This document shows positions 53,819 to 63,072 of a DNA stretch of 64,000 nt, piece by piece; positions within the stretch are counted from its first letter, which is position 1, and each line of letters starts with the position of its first letter. The stretch is from Bacteroidota bacterium (lineage in GTDB: Bacteria > Bacteroidota > Bacteroidia > AKYH767-A > OLB10). The position numbers and the translations under genes were made by a program. The stretch lies in contig JAFDWZ010000015.1 in the NCBI GenBank assembly GCA_018268195.1, forward strand, positions 62,001-126,000, read 5' to 3'. The notes under the pieces are model-generated. The model was not told the DNA's origin. It searched no databases and saw only the letters and a program-made list of their open reading frames with translations.

Positions 53819-53847
53819 CAAAAATAAGAGGCCGGGTTGCACGACAA
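53819..53847 (-). promoter_or_regulatory. Promoter of the sigma factor operon
   Basis: Minus-strand TTG at 53847-53845 and TATTTTTG at 53826-53819 are 18 bp apart, close to the vegetative Bacteroidota promoter. The ATG of the sigma gene is 24 bp further on. Confidence 0.55.
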
Positions 53848-53990
53848 GTAAAAAATTTATTTATCCCGGCCCAACCATGAAATTTATTGGATTATAGCTT
53901 TGAAATTTTTACTATTGCAGCATCAAACTCGTAATTCATCCTAATATCGAAAGAATTTTTACCCGGATATAATTTTCGTTTAACCTGAGG

Positions 53991-55142
53991 GTGAATATTT
54001 ATACACAAAAACAACGATGGAAACTGTTGCTACTCGCAGCAGCTATGCTCATAGGGCTTGCTTCCTTATGGTACACCAACAACCTGGTGTCGAAACTTAG
54101 TGAAGAAGAGCGCAAGAAAGTGCAGTTATGGGCTGAAGCGTCCAGGCAATTGGCCAATATTTCTGTTGATGCCGGAGATATCAGTTTCTCACTCATGGTT
54201 TTGCAGGATAATAATACTGTTCCGGCAATACTTACCGATGCAGAAGGAAAAATCATCTCTCACATAAACCTTGATACCACAAAGGCTCAAAGCAATGATT
54301 ATTTATTGGAAGTGCTGCAAAAAATGAAAAGCAAGCACGAGCCTATTGAAATCGAGTTTGCCAACAACCAGCATAATTACATTTATTACGAAGACTCAAA
54401 GGTTTTATACCAGCTGCGGTTTTATCCCTATTTCCAGTTGGGAATTATCGCACTGTTTCTGCTGGTGAGTTACCTTGCTTTCAGCACTTCACGCAAAGCC
54501 GAACAAAATCAGGTTTGGGTAGGTATGGCCAAAGAAACTGCTCATCAGTTGGGAACACCCTTGAGCAGCCTCATGGCATGGCTTGAATATTTAAAAGCTT
54601 CTGATAGCAACCCCGCTCATTTGGCAGAGTTGGAAAAAGACGTAAATCGCCTGAACACCATTACGGAGCGTTTTTCAAAAATAGGCTCTGCTCCGGTGTT
54701 GAAGAAAGAGGATGTGAACAACGTGATTGAAAATACCATTTCTTATGTGAGCACACGTGCTTCCACAAAAGTGGCATTCAAACAGAATACAGCACAGTCA
54801 CATCAGGTATTTGCACCGCTCAACGTTCCATTATTTGAGTGGGTTCTCGAAAATATATTTAAAAATGCCATTGACGCTATGGATGGCGAAGGCGCCATAA
54901 CGGTTACGCTGATTGATCAGCAGCAGTTTGTTTATATTGATATTGCCGACACCGGAAAAGGTATTCCGAAATCAAAATTTAAAACTGTTTTCAAACCGGG
55001 ATACACATCTAAAACCCGCGGATGGGGACTGGGACTTTCGCTCAGTAAACGTATTGTTGAAGAGTATCATAACGGCCACATCTTTGTTAAAAGTTCAGAG
55101 CCTGATAAAGGAACCGTTTTCCGTATTGTGCTGCGCAAGTAA
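53991..55142 (+). CDS. Sensor histidine kinase (HQLGTP H-box type)
   Basis: 383 residues starting at GTG 53991; the first ATG (54045) would cut off part of the first membrane helix. Membrane helices at about 10-28 and 147-165 flank a periplasmic sensor of about 115 residues. The H-box is KETAHQLGTPLSSLMAW (H185), a form common in Bacteroidota, followed by HATPase motifs NIFKNAIDAM, DTGKGIPKSKF and GWGLGLSLSKR. No receiver domain or partner regulator is adjacent. This H-box type also includes, as far as I recall, T9SS-linked kinases such as PorY, and the ECF sigma cassette is divergent from it; a link is speculative. Confidence 0.9.
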   Translation: MNIYTQKQRWKLLLLAAAMLIGLASLWYTNNLVSKLSEEERKKVQLWAEASRQLANISVDAGDISFSLMVLQDNNTVPAILTDAEGKIISHINLDTTKAQSNDYLLEVLQKMKSKHEPIEIEFANNQHNYIYYEDSKVLYQLRFYPYFQLGIIALFLLVSYLAFSTSRKAEQNQVWVGMAKETAHQLGTPLSSLMAWLEYLKASDSNPAHLAELEKDVNRLNTITERFSKIGSAPVLKKEDVNNVIENTISYVSTRASTKVAFKQNTAQSHQVFAPLNVPLFEWVLENIFKNAIDAMDGEGAITVTLIDQQQFVYIDIADTGKGIPKSKFKTVFKPGYTSKTRGWGLGLSLSKRIVEEYHNGHIFVKSSEPDKGTVFRIVLRK

Positions 55143-55148
55143 ACGCAG

Positions 55149-56177
55149 TTATTTCTTGTTTTTTTCCTTCTGAAAATCTTCCCATGGTGTGTTTTTATAA
55201 CGGTCGTCACCATAATAGTGAATAATATCGTCAAACACTTTGGGTGTTATATAAAATGAAATAACATCAAGAATAACATCTTTTTCATCCAACACCACCA
55301 TCTGTGGTAATGCAAAACTGTTTCGGTCGAGTGTATAAACCAGCTGATGAAACGGCATTTCGCGTGTTGGAATATGCTGAAATTTTTTTCCTCCGAAATA
55401 CAAATCATCTTTGATCTCAGGATTGAAATCAACCAAGTCGAATTTTTTTTCGAGATATGATTGAAGACTTGAATCAGCAAAAGTGGTTCGGTACATCACA
55501 CGACAGGTGTTACACCATTCCGTATGAATAAAAACAATTCGCTTTTTTCCTGAAGGTTTCTGATTTTCAGCAAATGATTCCACAGGTGTTTTCCATTTTA
55601 CTTTGTTATACAATACTTGTTGTGTGGAATCATAAAAAGCTTTTTCGAAATTGCTTTTAAAATCTTCATAGGCAGAACTGCGAAAGGCATTTTCGAGAAC
55701 AAACACCAGCATGGGTTCCATTTTCTGAGGTTCGAGGTAACCCTGTGCCGACATGTTGAAGTTAGCCGCCTTGTTGAGAAACAAAGTGGAAGGATATACC
55801 ATCTGACCATTCAGCATTTTTACGGCAAACTCATTAGGGTCGCGTTTTTCTTTTCCTGTAGGGCCATATTTTACACCATCATATTCAACCGTGTCCTTTG
55901 TTTCAGCATCAAATTTAACAGGATAAAAATTAGCGTTGATGTAGGAAGCAATTCCGGGATTGGAATACGTGTTTTTCATCATCACCTTGCACCAACCGCA
56001 CCATTCGGTATAAAAATCAATGATAATAGGTTTTGGAGCTTCTTTGTAATGTGCTTCTGCTTCTTTCAGCGTCATCCATTTTACTAATGATTCAGGCTCG
56101 GCCGGAGATGTTTTTTCACTTTGCGCAAAAACAAAATTGCCGGACATCATACACATTAACAAGATAAATTTTTTCAT
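55149..56177 (-). CDS. Exported protein with two thioredoxin-like domains
   Basis: 342 residues from the ATG at 56177; the longer frame to 56219 lacks support because the signal peptide begins at KKFILLMCMMSGNFVFA. The first thioredoxin fold holds EWCGWCKVM (CGWC) with VKWMTLKEAEAHYKE ahead, as in DUF255-like thioredoxins. The second holds EWCNTCRVM (CNTC). Two redox sites in one periplasmic protein suggest a disulfide reductase or isomerase relay. Convergent with the histidine kinase (6-bp gap). Substrate unknown. Confidence 0.87.
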   Translation of the reverse strand: MKKFILLMCMMSGNFVFAQSEKTSPAEPESLVKWMTLKEAEAHYKEAPKPIIIDFYTEWCGWCKVMMKNTYSNPGIASYINANFYPVKFDAETKDTVEYDGVKYGPTGKEKRDPNEFAVKMLNGQMVYPSTLFLNKAANFNMSAQGYLEPQKMEPMLVFVLENAFRSSAYEDFKSNFEKAFYDSTQQVLYNKVKWKTPVESFAENQKPSGKKRIVFIHTEWCNTCRVMYRTTFADSSLQSYLEKKFDLVDFNPEIKDDLYFGGKKFQHIPTREMPFHQLVYTLDRNSFALPQMVVLDEKDVILDVISFYITPKVFDDIIHYYGDDRYKNTPWEDFQKEKNKK

Positions 56178-56270
56178 TTGATGATGATTACAGTGGACAA
56201 ATATAATGCAACATTGCAATAAGGCTGAATGTGGTTTTTATTAAGAAACTATTATTGAGCAACAGAACAC

Positions 56271-58385
56271 TCAGTTGTTTTTACGTTTTACCGAAAGACT
56301 TATCCAGAGTCCTGCCATCAACAACAATGTAATTGCCGAAACACGAGCTGCATTTTTCACAGGTTTGTTTTCATATCGAAACTGAACATTTTTATCGCCT
56401 TCATGTAGCGGAACACACATGAATAAGTAATCACCAACAATGGGTTTTCTTTCTTCACCGTTTACATAAACTTTCCACCCGTGATAATATTGCTGCATAA
56501 GAGTGAGCATAATGTTTCCGCTAATTTCTGTATTCATTTCAATGATTTCGGGGTTGAAAGCAACAAGCGAAAACTTATTATTCCCCGGAGAGGGTAAAGG
56601 AAAATTATTTCGATTCATGTCGCTGATGTAAACCACATTTTTGCGACTGACATCAGTGTTTATTGAATCATGAAAGAAAATTACCGAGTCGGCAAAATAA
56701 ATCCAGTTGTTTTGCAGCTGTGAGTTACGCAGTTTTTCATCATCAACAAAACGGATATAATTTTTCAATTGAAAGGAATTATACCCATCCCAGGCAGGTT
56801 GTTTTTTAAACAAATTCAGATTGCGCCAGAAGGGCGACATAAAAGCTCCCGAATCGTTATTTAAAATCATAGGTCTGATTTCGGGTAGCGGAAAATCTTC
56901 AATAGCTTTTGTTTTCAACTCTTCAGCCGTTTGCCGTGTTTTATTTTCATTGATGGCAGTTATCGGAATATTAAACTGTGCTGCTATCATCACTTCGGCA
57001 ATGCCTGCTATAAGCAGCCACTTTTTTGCAGTGTTAACATCTTTTATCACCAAGAGCAACAGCAGGAGCAGTGCAATGGCAGCAGACTGAAAAAATCCTT
57101 GAAAAACAAAAGCCTGTTTGAGCGACAAAGCATTGATGAAAGAGTTCCATCCGGAAAAATCAGGGAAACGTCCAGCAGCGCCTAACAGATAAAAAGACAC
57201 TCCGGCAGCAAAAAGCAGCAATACTATGAGCGTGTTTCTGAAATCGGCAATGCGAAAATTATTTGAGAAATAAATTCCTGCCATCATAAGCACACCAATG
57301 ATGATGTACAACCTGAAAACCGATGGAAAACGAAAAAGATCCATCATTGGTACCAATGAATAAACCACTTTGTGAAATGGGGTATATTTTCCGAAGGAGA
57401 TAAGGGTTATAAGCAAGGTAGCTGCAAGTAATAGCCACTGCATAGGCGATTTCCTGATAAATAAAAAAGCGATGAACCCTGCAAAAGCAATAATGCCGAT
57501 GTAGGTGGACGACATGCTGATGTCGGTATCAAAAAAAGCAAACTCTTTGGCCGAAGCAAGAGGAAACAAAAACGAAAGCAACGACTGTGGTGAATAAGGT
57601 CCGAAGGAAGCCACTTTATAACTCAGACCTTCAGCACGTGACAGATAATCTGAACTTTGCCAAACACTGTAAAGAAGCGCTGACGAAGCAAGAACCAACA
57701 ATACAACTGCAGCCAATGAATAAGTAAGAAATTGTCTTATCCAGATAGAATTATTTCTATTGTTCACCAACAAAAGGAGAGAACAAATCATCAACACATA
57801 AAACAAAATGATGGTAAAAGCCGGATAGCCTCCCGATAACAACAGATAACCGAATAAAGCAAATCGGAGGGCGCTTTTTATTCCGGGCGATTGGTAAAGG
57901 CGAATAAAACTATAGAGAATGAACGGAATCCAGCAAGCCGCTATCGTAAAGGTGATATGCTGCGCATTGCCGATAAATAGTCCGCAGAACAAATAGCAAA
58001 CAGCAAGAAAAAAACTTACAGCCTGACGGTTGCCTGCTTTTTGAAGAAACAACATCATGCCGATGCTTCCGAGTGTAACATGCAGCATAAATTCCATCTG
58101 AACACTATACAAAGTATAAGGGCCAAACAACGAGAACAACCACACTACAGGATACCACACACCACTTTGAGGGTCGGCATGCATGGGATAACCAAACTGT
58201 TCAAACGGATTCCATAAAGGCCAAAAACCGTTGCGCAGACATTGCACCACATACATACGCCAAGGGTAATATTGGTCTATCACATCCCATTTAAGGGTGT
58301 GGCGGAAAAATGAAATTTCATAGTAACCCAGCCAGGCAATGATGAGGAGGAGAAAACCGTATAAAAACTGTTTGTTAAATTTCAC
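56271..58385 (-). CDS. YfhO-like multi-spanning membrane protein
   Basis: 704 residues with about 12-13 membrane helices, an N-terminal region WDVIDQYYPWRMYVVQCLRN (large first loop, GT-C type) and the C-terminal extracellular domain typical of YfhO (QQYYHGWKVYVNGEERKPI). YfhO-family proteins resemble glycosyltransferases using lipid-linked sugars and are implicated in decorating lipoteichoic acid or other surface glycans in Gram-positive bacteria. The precise role here is unknown. It is monocistronic on the minus strand. Confidence 0.82.
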   Translation of the reverse strand: MKFNKQFLYGFLLLIIAWLGYYEISFFRHTLKWDVIDQYYPWRMYVVQCLRNGFWPLWNPFEQFGYPMHADPQSGVWYPVVWLFSLFGPYTLYSVQMEFMLHVTLGSIGMMLFLQKAGNRQAVSFFLAVCYLFCGLFIGNAQHITFTIAACWIPFILYSFIRLYQSPGIKSALRFALFGYLLLSGGYPAFTIILFYVLMICSLLLLVNNRNNSIWIRQFLTYSLAAVVLLVLASSALLYSVWQSSDYLSRAEGLSYKVASFGPYSPQSLLSFLFPLASAKEFAFFDTDISMSSTYIGIIAFAGFIAFLFIRKSPMQWLLLAATLLITLISFGKYTPFHKVVYSLVPMMDLFRFPSVFRLYIIIGVLMMAGIYFSNNFRIADFRNTLIVLLLFAAGVSFYLLGAAGRFPDFSGWNSFINALSLKQAFVFQGFFQSAAIALLLLLLLVIKDVNTAKKWLLIAGIAEVMIAAQFNIPITAINENKTRQTAEELKTKAIEDFPLPEIRPMILNNDSGAFMSPFWRNLNLFKKQPAWDGYNSFQLKNYIRFVDDEKLRNSQLQNNWIYFADSVIFFHDSINTDVSRKNVVYISDMNRNNFPLPSPGNNKFSLVAFNPEIIEMNTEISGNIMLTLMQQYYHGWKVYVNGEERKPIVGDYLFMCVPLHEGDKNVQFRYENKPVKNAARVSAITLLLMAGLWISLSVKRKNN

Positions 58386-58421
58386 TGCTGACCGTTATGA
58401 TTAAACAGAATCATGAAATTA

Positions 58422-58943
58422 TCAATGACTCAGATAGCGTTCTTTAATTATAGCAAAGTGATGGCGCTGATGTGTAATAATAAAGAACAACAAATCTCTT
58501 ACACTGACCAAACTCTTATTTGCCTCACCTGTTCTGTCAAAATCTGTTTCGTCTAACGAATTAAAAAAGGCAATGGAAGATTCTCTGATGATTAAAAATT
58601 CGATGCCCATACTTTGCAAGGTGCGTGATTTAAAATTGGAATTAGCCACATAATCATTTTCTTCAAAACCCTGTAACGGAGCTTTGTCGTTGCGAGCAAA
58701 CCTCAATGCGCGGTAAGTCAAGATGCGCTCTGTGTCGCAAAGGTGACCAATAACTTCTTTCAGCATCCATTTGCCGGGAGCGTAAATAAAGTTTTCTTTT
58801 TCAGGAGGCACCGACCTGAGAAAAAATTCAATTTCATCCGATGCATTTTGTAATGCCTGCAACAAATCTACCTCCTTCATGTAGCGCACATAGGAGCGGT
58901 AATATGTTGAAAGGTTTTCGGGTAATGGGGGAAGTACCTGCAT
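58422..58943 (-). CDS. DinB family (DUF664-like) protein
   Basis: 173 residues from the ATG at 58943. A four-helix DinB fold with putative metal-site His residues in LKEVIGHLCDTE (H of helix 2), and ITHQRHHFAIIKERYL near the end (H-x3-H). DinB-type proteins are metal-binding enzymes, some acting as thiol transferases. It is divergent from another DinB protein at 59014. Different from it in sequence, so an old duplication at most. Confidence 0.85.
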   Translation of the reverse strand: MQVLPPLPENLSTYYRSYVRYMKEVDLLQALQNASDEIEFFLRSVPPEKENFIYAPGKWMLKEVIGHLCDTERILTYRALRFARNDKAPLQGFEENDYVANSNFKSRTLQSMGIEFLIIRESSIAFFNSLDETDFDRTGEANKSLVSVRDLLFFIITHQRHHFAIIKERYLSH

Positions 58944-59013
58944 ATTGAAATTTTGCCATAAAGATAATTGTATAAACAATATCTGTATTTTAGAGGGACA
59001 AAAATTTTGGACA

Positions 59014-59502
59014 ATGATTAAAGAAATGTTGCTCAGTTACGTTTCGTATAACGTATGGGCAAATGAGCGATTGACAAACGCCATACTTCAAGCAGGTGAT
59101 GCGGCAGCAGATATGGAACAGAAAAGCAGTTTCAGCACCATCAGAAAAACACTACAGCATATTTATACCTCGGAAAAAGTGTGGCAATCGCGACTGAACA
59201 ACGATGTTTTTCATGAACAACCCCAAGGAGGATTTCCTGAAAAAATTTCGGAGCTATGCAGATTACTGAAAGAAAACAATGCATCTATCAGAGATTACGT
59301 TTCTGCTCTTACAGAAGAAGCTTTGCAGCGAAAAATAACATATCGCAATACTAAGGGTGTGGAATATTCCAACAGCATACAGGAAATTATTATGCATCTT
59401 GTCAATCATGAATCATATCATCGCGGACAACTGGTTACCATGATGAGAGGTGCAGGTCACACCGCCTTTGAGCAGATGGATTACATTGCTTATTTGCGAT
59501 AA
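59014..59502 (+). CDS. DinB family protein (second)
   Basis: 162 residues from the ATG at 59014; upstream codons overlap the neighbour's promoter region. The helices carry LLSYVSYNVWANERL, LQHIYTSEKVWQSRL and the C-terminal MHLVNHESYHRGQLVTMMR, with the His triad (H in LQHIY, H-x3-H in NHESYH) that binds metal in DinB proteins. Probably a metal-dependent thiol-transferase-like enzyme; substrate unknown. Its stop overlaps the end of the epimerase gene at 59490 by 13 bp, tail to tail. Confidence 0.88.
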   Translation: MIKEMLLSYVSYNVWANERLTNAILQAGDAAADMEQKSSFSTIRKTLQHIYTSEKVWQSRLNNDVFHEQPQGGFPEKISELCRLLKENNASIRDYVSALTEEALQRKITYRNTKGVEYSNSIQEIIMHLVNHESYHRGQLVTMMRGAGHTAFEQMDYIAYLR

Positions 59503-60494
59503 GGCTGTTGCTGCAGAAATGCGGAGCAAACATCTTCAAGCGTTTTCTCAACAGGAATAAAAGAGTAGTTGAGTGCTTTTACAATTTTCAAATTGCTGTA
59601 ATAGTATTTTTGCTGCGCACTGAATGTTGTTTCGCGTGTAATGAGTGAAGGCTTACCGGAAATGAGCGAACGCAGTTTTTCCATTCGCCAAGCCAATGAA
59701 CTTAAAAACGGTGATGCATGAAATTGCGGAGGTTTTACATTCAGGTTTTTTGCAATAGTTTTCAGCAGCCATTCGTAACTTTTGTTTTCGGAGCTGACGA
59801 TATATTTTTCAGCAGTGAAATTTCCATCCATTAATTTTATCAAACACCTGCTTACATCTTTCACATCCACAAAACCAGAAACACCTTTTGTGTAAAAAGG
59901 CATGCCTTCAAAAACTTTTCTGATAAGCGAAGAGGAGTCGTTGCGCCAGTTGCCTTCGCCAATAATTACGGAGGGGTTGATGATAACGGCATTCAGTCCT
60001 TCGGTAATTCCTCTCCACACTTCGCGCTCGGCTGCATATTTGCTTTCGGCATAAGCGCTGTTCGACTGCGAGCTGTCCCATAGCGTATTTTCATCTGTTT
60101 CATCTGATGAAATTCCTCTGCCGAGTGTTGCCACAGAACTCACATAACCTAAGCGTATGGATGATTTTTCCAGACAAAGGTTCACTATGTTTTCTGTTCC
60201 GCCAGCATTGGTTTTAAAAAGTTCTTTTCTTTTTCCGGGGGCGAAATTTACCAAAGCAGCACAGTGATAAACATGTGATACACCTTCCAAAGCTTCTTCT
60301 ATGCTGAAAGAATCAAGTATATCGCCTTCGGCAAATTCAATGGTATCAAACAATTTTTGATTGCTGAATTTTTTCTTCAGCAAATCAAGGTTTGAATTTT
60401 TTCGCATCAGCACACGCACTTTTTTTCCCTGCTGCACAAGATCGAGAGTGAGCTGTGAGCCGAGAAGTCCGGTGGCGCCTGTAACTAGATACAT
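59490..60494 (-). CDS. NAD-dependent epimerase/dehydratase (extended SDR)
   Basis: 334 residues. The NAD-binding start is VTGATGLLGSQLTLDLVQQG (GxxGxxG) and the catalytic motif YAESKYAAE (YxxxK) with Ser upstream in VSSVATLG. Resembles the dihydroflavonol-4-reductase-like group acting on sugars or small hydroxy-keto compounds. It starts a minus-strand run with RidA upstream (25-bp gap), perhaps one operon from msrC down. Substrate unknown. Confidence 0.9.
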   Translation of the reverse strand: MYLVTGATGLLGSQLTLDLVQQGKKVRVLMRKNSNLDLLKKKFSNQKLFDTIEFAEGDILDSFSIEEALEGVSHVYHCAALVNFAPGKRKELFKTNAGGTENIVNLCLEKSSIRLGYVSSVATLGRGISSDETDENTLWDSSQSNSAYAESKYAAEREVWRGITEGLNAVIINPSVIIGEGNWRNDSSSLIRKVFEGMPFYTKGVSGFVDVKDVSRCLIKLMDGNFTAEKYIVSSENKSYEWLLKTIAKNLNVKPPQFHASPFLSSLAWRMEKLRSLISGKPSLITRETTFSAQQKYYYSNLKIVKALNYSFIPVEKTLEDVCSAFLQQQPYRK

Positions 60495-60519
60495 TAAATG
60501 GTGGTTATAAACTGACGAG

Positions 60520-60936
60520 TTAAACGGTTGCTATAACCTTGAGTTCAATAGCAATTGGAGTGGGCAGACAATTAATTTCTACCGTAGTGCGGCAGGGAGG
60601 ATTGTCTTTAAAATATTCGGCCCACAATTTATTGTAACTCTGAAAATCATCTTTCATGTTGGTGAGAAAAACAGTTACATCAATTATTTTATCCCAACTG
60701 CTTCCTGCATCTTCCAGAATATATTTGACATTGCGAAAAACAGAATGACACTGTTGTGCAATATCATAAGACTGAATGTTGCCTTTATCATCCAGCGTAA
60801 CACCGGGAATTATTTTTGTTCCGCGTTCGCGCGGGCCGACACCCGATAAAAACAGCAGGTTACCAACTTTTCTTGCATGAGGATAAAGCCCTACGGGTTC
60901 GGGAGCTTTTCCGGATTCAAATTTTTCTTGTTGCAT
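60520..60936 (-). CDS. RidA family protein
   Basis: 138 residues. Motifs SGVGPRERGTKIIPG and the end PCRTTVEINCLPTPIAIELKVIA (with the key Arg of RTTVE) match RidA/YjgF. RidA enzymes hydrolyse reactive 2-aminoacrylate and related imines. Slightly longer than classic RidA (about 128), with LYPHARKVGNLLFLSGVG at the start. It follows the Ig-like lipoprotein gene by 2 bp, in the same operon. A role with the epimerase next door is only inferred. Confidence 0.92.
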   Translation of the reverse strand: MQQEKFESGKAPEPVGLYPHARKVGNLLFLSGVGPRERGTKIIPGVTLDDKGNIQSYDIAQQCHSVFRNVKYILEDAGSSWDKIIDVTVFLTNMKDDFQSYNKLWAEYFKDNPPCRTTVEINCLPTPIAIELKVIATV

Positions 60937-60938
60937 GT

Positions 60939-62561
60939 TTATTGCATTTTAACATTCCAGTCGGTTTCAATATCCCAATTGGCGCGAACGGTAATAGTTT
61001 CGCCATAGTAATAACATTTCTCCGGCTGAATGGATTTCAGATAATTTCCTGTTGTGAATTTTCCGTTTCCGTCCGTATCGTCAATAAGTTTGATACGACA
61101 TTTAACAGGTGATAAATTTTCGAACAGATATATTCCGTCCGATGTAATTATTTTTTCGGTTAATGCATTATCTTTTTCGTCAACGAGTTGCAGCACATAT
61201 TTTCCGTTTTTCAAACCGCTCAGTTTTATTTTTATACTCCCCAAATCAGTAAATGCAGCAGTGGTTACGTCAATAATTGTTGTATCATTAGTGGTTTGAT
61301 AAATACTTTTTAAAGCTCCCGGCAATAAAGTAAGACGGTATTTGGTTTTTTCTTTGGAGCCTGCATTCAGATAAAAATATTGCGGTGAAGCGGCACTGAA
61401 AGAATCGGTGAATGCAACATATTTAACACTATCAAGCATGATGGTTATTTTGTCGTGACGGATGGAATCCAAAGGCAGAGAACTTTGCAACTGCCACAAG
61501 CTTCCTGGAATATGCTGTGTAGATTGTGGCATGGCAACCGTCAGCTTGCCTGCTGTACGTTTGGACGAAACACTTTTATTTAATGATAAAGTATCAAATA
61601 CAACACCATTATTTTTAACCACAACTTTTAAGGTATCCTTAAGCGTATCATTAAACCAAAGAATTACGGTATCGCGATTTAAACCATAATCGGTATATCG
61701 TATGGCCTTTGATGAACTGTCGAGGGGTAGAATAACTGCGGAGGAAGGTTTGTTAAGAATGATGCGGGCTGATAAAGGAGATAAGGGTTTAGATTCTTTG
61801 ACGTAAAGTTTAGTTTCTTCTTCTTTAAAAAGCCGTAACTGAATAGGTGTGCTGTCGCCAGCTGTTACAGGTGTGGGCAAAAAAGCAACAGACTCATCCG
61901 AAGAATTGAATTTGTAATTATTATCAGCATCCTTCAGCGCAAAAATTTTAAAAGGCCCGTGATTGATGTTATTAATTTTGAAATTACCTTTATCGTCAGT
62001 ACGGGTAATAAATGAAGGAGTGGAAAGATAAGGCAACGAATCGTCAAAAGTAGTATAAAGCATTACCAGCACATCTTTTTCAGGATTATTGGTTTCGGCA
62101 AACAATACATTTCCGCGCAGCGAAAGAGTATCAACATAATCACCTGTAGAAAACACATACGAAAAACCGGACAGTGCATTGCCTTCGTGCAAGTCGCAGA
62201 TGGCATTGCCGAAGTTAATGGTATAGGTAGAAGAATCTTTCAATGGCGACTTCAGGGTAACAATCAGTTTTTTTCCTTTCACGGTCATTTCGGGAGCAGG
62301 TTTCATAATGGGAGAGATAACAACCTGCTTGTCTTTGTCTTTAATCTGAATAAATTCATCGAATGTAAACACAATGGTTTTTTCGGAAAAATGAGTGGTG
62401 AGGGCCGGAGGTGTTTCGCTCAACATTTTGGGAGGCGCAACATCTTTAGGACCTCCTGATGGAGCAACCACCGAAGCACATCCTCCTACCAACAACAGCA
62501 CAGCCAACAGCAGCAGGTTAAAAACAAATTTTGGTATGAACCGGATATCAGCGAAGGCCAT
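60939..62561 (-). CDS. Ig-like (Big_5) domain lipoprotein
   Basis: 540 residues. A lipoprotein signal ends at LLVGGCAS (C28). Then one bacterial Ig-like Big_5 domain (about 36-155: PPKMLSETPPALTTHFSEKT, IVFTFDEFIQIKD, STYTINFGNAI) and further beta-rich parts with SdrD/collagen-binding-B-like repeats (GNFKINNINHGPFKIFALKD, CRIKLIDDTDGNGKFTTG). This layout is common in Bacteroidota surface lipoproteins of unknown function. It overlaps the msrC end by 14 bp, so the genes are translated together. Confidence 0.88.
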   Translation of the reverse strand: MAFADIRFIPKFVFNLLLLAVLLLVGGCASVVAPSGGPKDVAPPKMLSETPPALTTHFSEKTIVFTFDEFIQIKDKDKQVVISPIMKPAPEMTVKGKKLIVTLKSPLKDSSTYTINFGNAICDLHEGNALSGFSYVFSTGDYVDTLSLRGNVLFAETNNPEKDVLVMLYTTFDDSLPYLSTPSFITRTDDKGNFKINNINHGPFKIFALKDADNNYKFNSSDESVAFLPTPVTAGDSTPIQLRLFKEEETKLYVKESKPLSPLSARIILNKPSSAVILPLDSSSKAIRYTDYGLNRDTVILWFNDTLKDTLKVVVKNNGVVFDTLSLNKSVSSKRTAGKLTVAMPQSTQHIPGSLWQLQSSLPLDSIRHDKITIMLDSVKYVAFTDSFSAASPQYFYLNAGSKEKTKYRLTLLPGALKSIYQTTNDTTIIDVTTAAFTDLGSIKIKLSGLKNGKYVLQLVDEKDNALTEKIITSDGIYLFENLSPVKCRIKLIDDTDGNGKFTTGNYLKSIQPEKCYYYGETITVRANWDIETDWNVKMQ

Positions 62562-63045
62562 CAGTAAGGAGGTTTACAATTTTTTCGAGATAATGAGCAT
62601 CAGTTTCAGTGAATGCAGAGAGCTTGTGGCTGTCAATATCCAAAACAGCTATCACACTGTTGTGTTGTATTACAGGCACTACAATTTCTGATCTGGAAAG
62701 GCTGTTGCATGCAATATGTCCCGGAAATAAATCAACATTATCAACAATTAAAGTTTCTCTGTTGGCCCATGCCGTTCCGCAAACACCTTTGTTAAAATCA
62801 ATGCGAGTACATGCCACCGGCCCCTGAAAAGGCCCGAGTACCAGCTGCCGAGCGGCCTCGGTATTTTTTACAAAATAAAAACCTATCCATAGCCATCCGA
62901 AAGTTTCTTTGAGAGCAGCGCAAATGTTGGCAGCGTTGGCAACCATATCGTCTTCACCGGAAACGAGAGCCTTGAGCTGAGGAATAAGATCTTCGTAGCG
63001 TTCCTTCAGCGGAAGAGAATTGTTGATGAAAATTTGTTCGGCCAT
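62548..63045 (-). CDS. msrC: Free methionine-(R)-sulfoxide reductase (GAF domain)
   Basis: 165 residues. A lone GAF domain with three conserved cysteines in the family spacing: C79 (GPVACTRI), C89 (GVCGTAW) and C113 (GHIACNS), like C84, C94 and C118 of the E. coli enzyme. It reduces free methionine-R-sulfoxide to methionine in the cytoplasm, protecting against oxidants. Between ComF-like gene (27-bp gap) and the Ig-like lipoprotein (overlap 14 bp). Function is well supported. Confidence 0.93.
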   Translation of the reverse strand: MAEQIFINNSLPLKERYEDLIPQLKALVSGEDDMVANAANICAALKETFGWLWIGFYFVKNTEAARQLVLGPFQGPVACTRIDFNKGVCGTAWANRETLIVDNVDLFPGHIACNSLSRSEIVVPVIQHNSVIAVLDIDSHKLSAFTETDAHYLEKIVNLLTDGLR

Positions 63046-63072
63046 AATAAAAGTGTGGCAAATATCCGAAAT

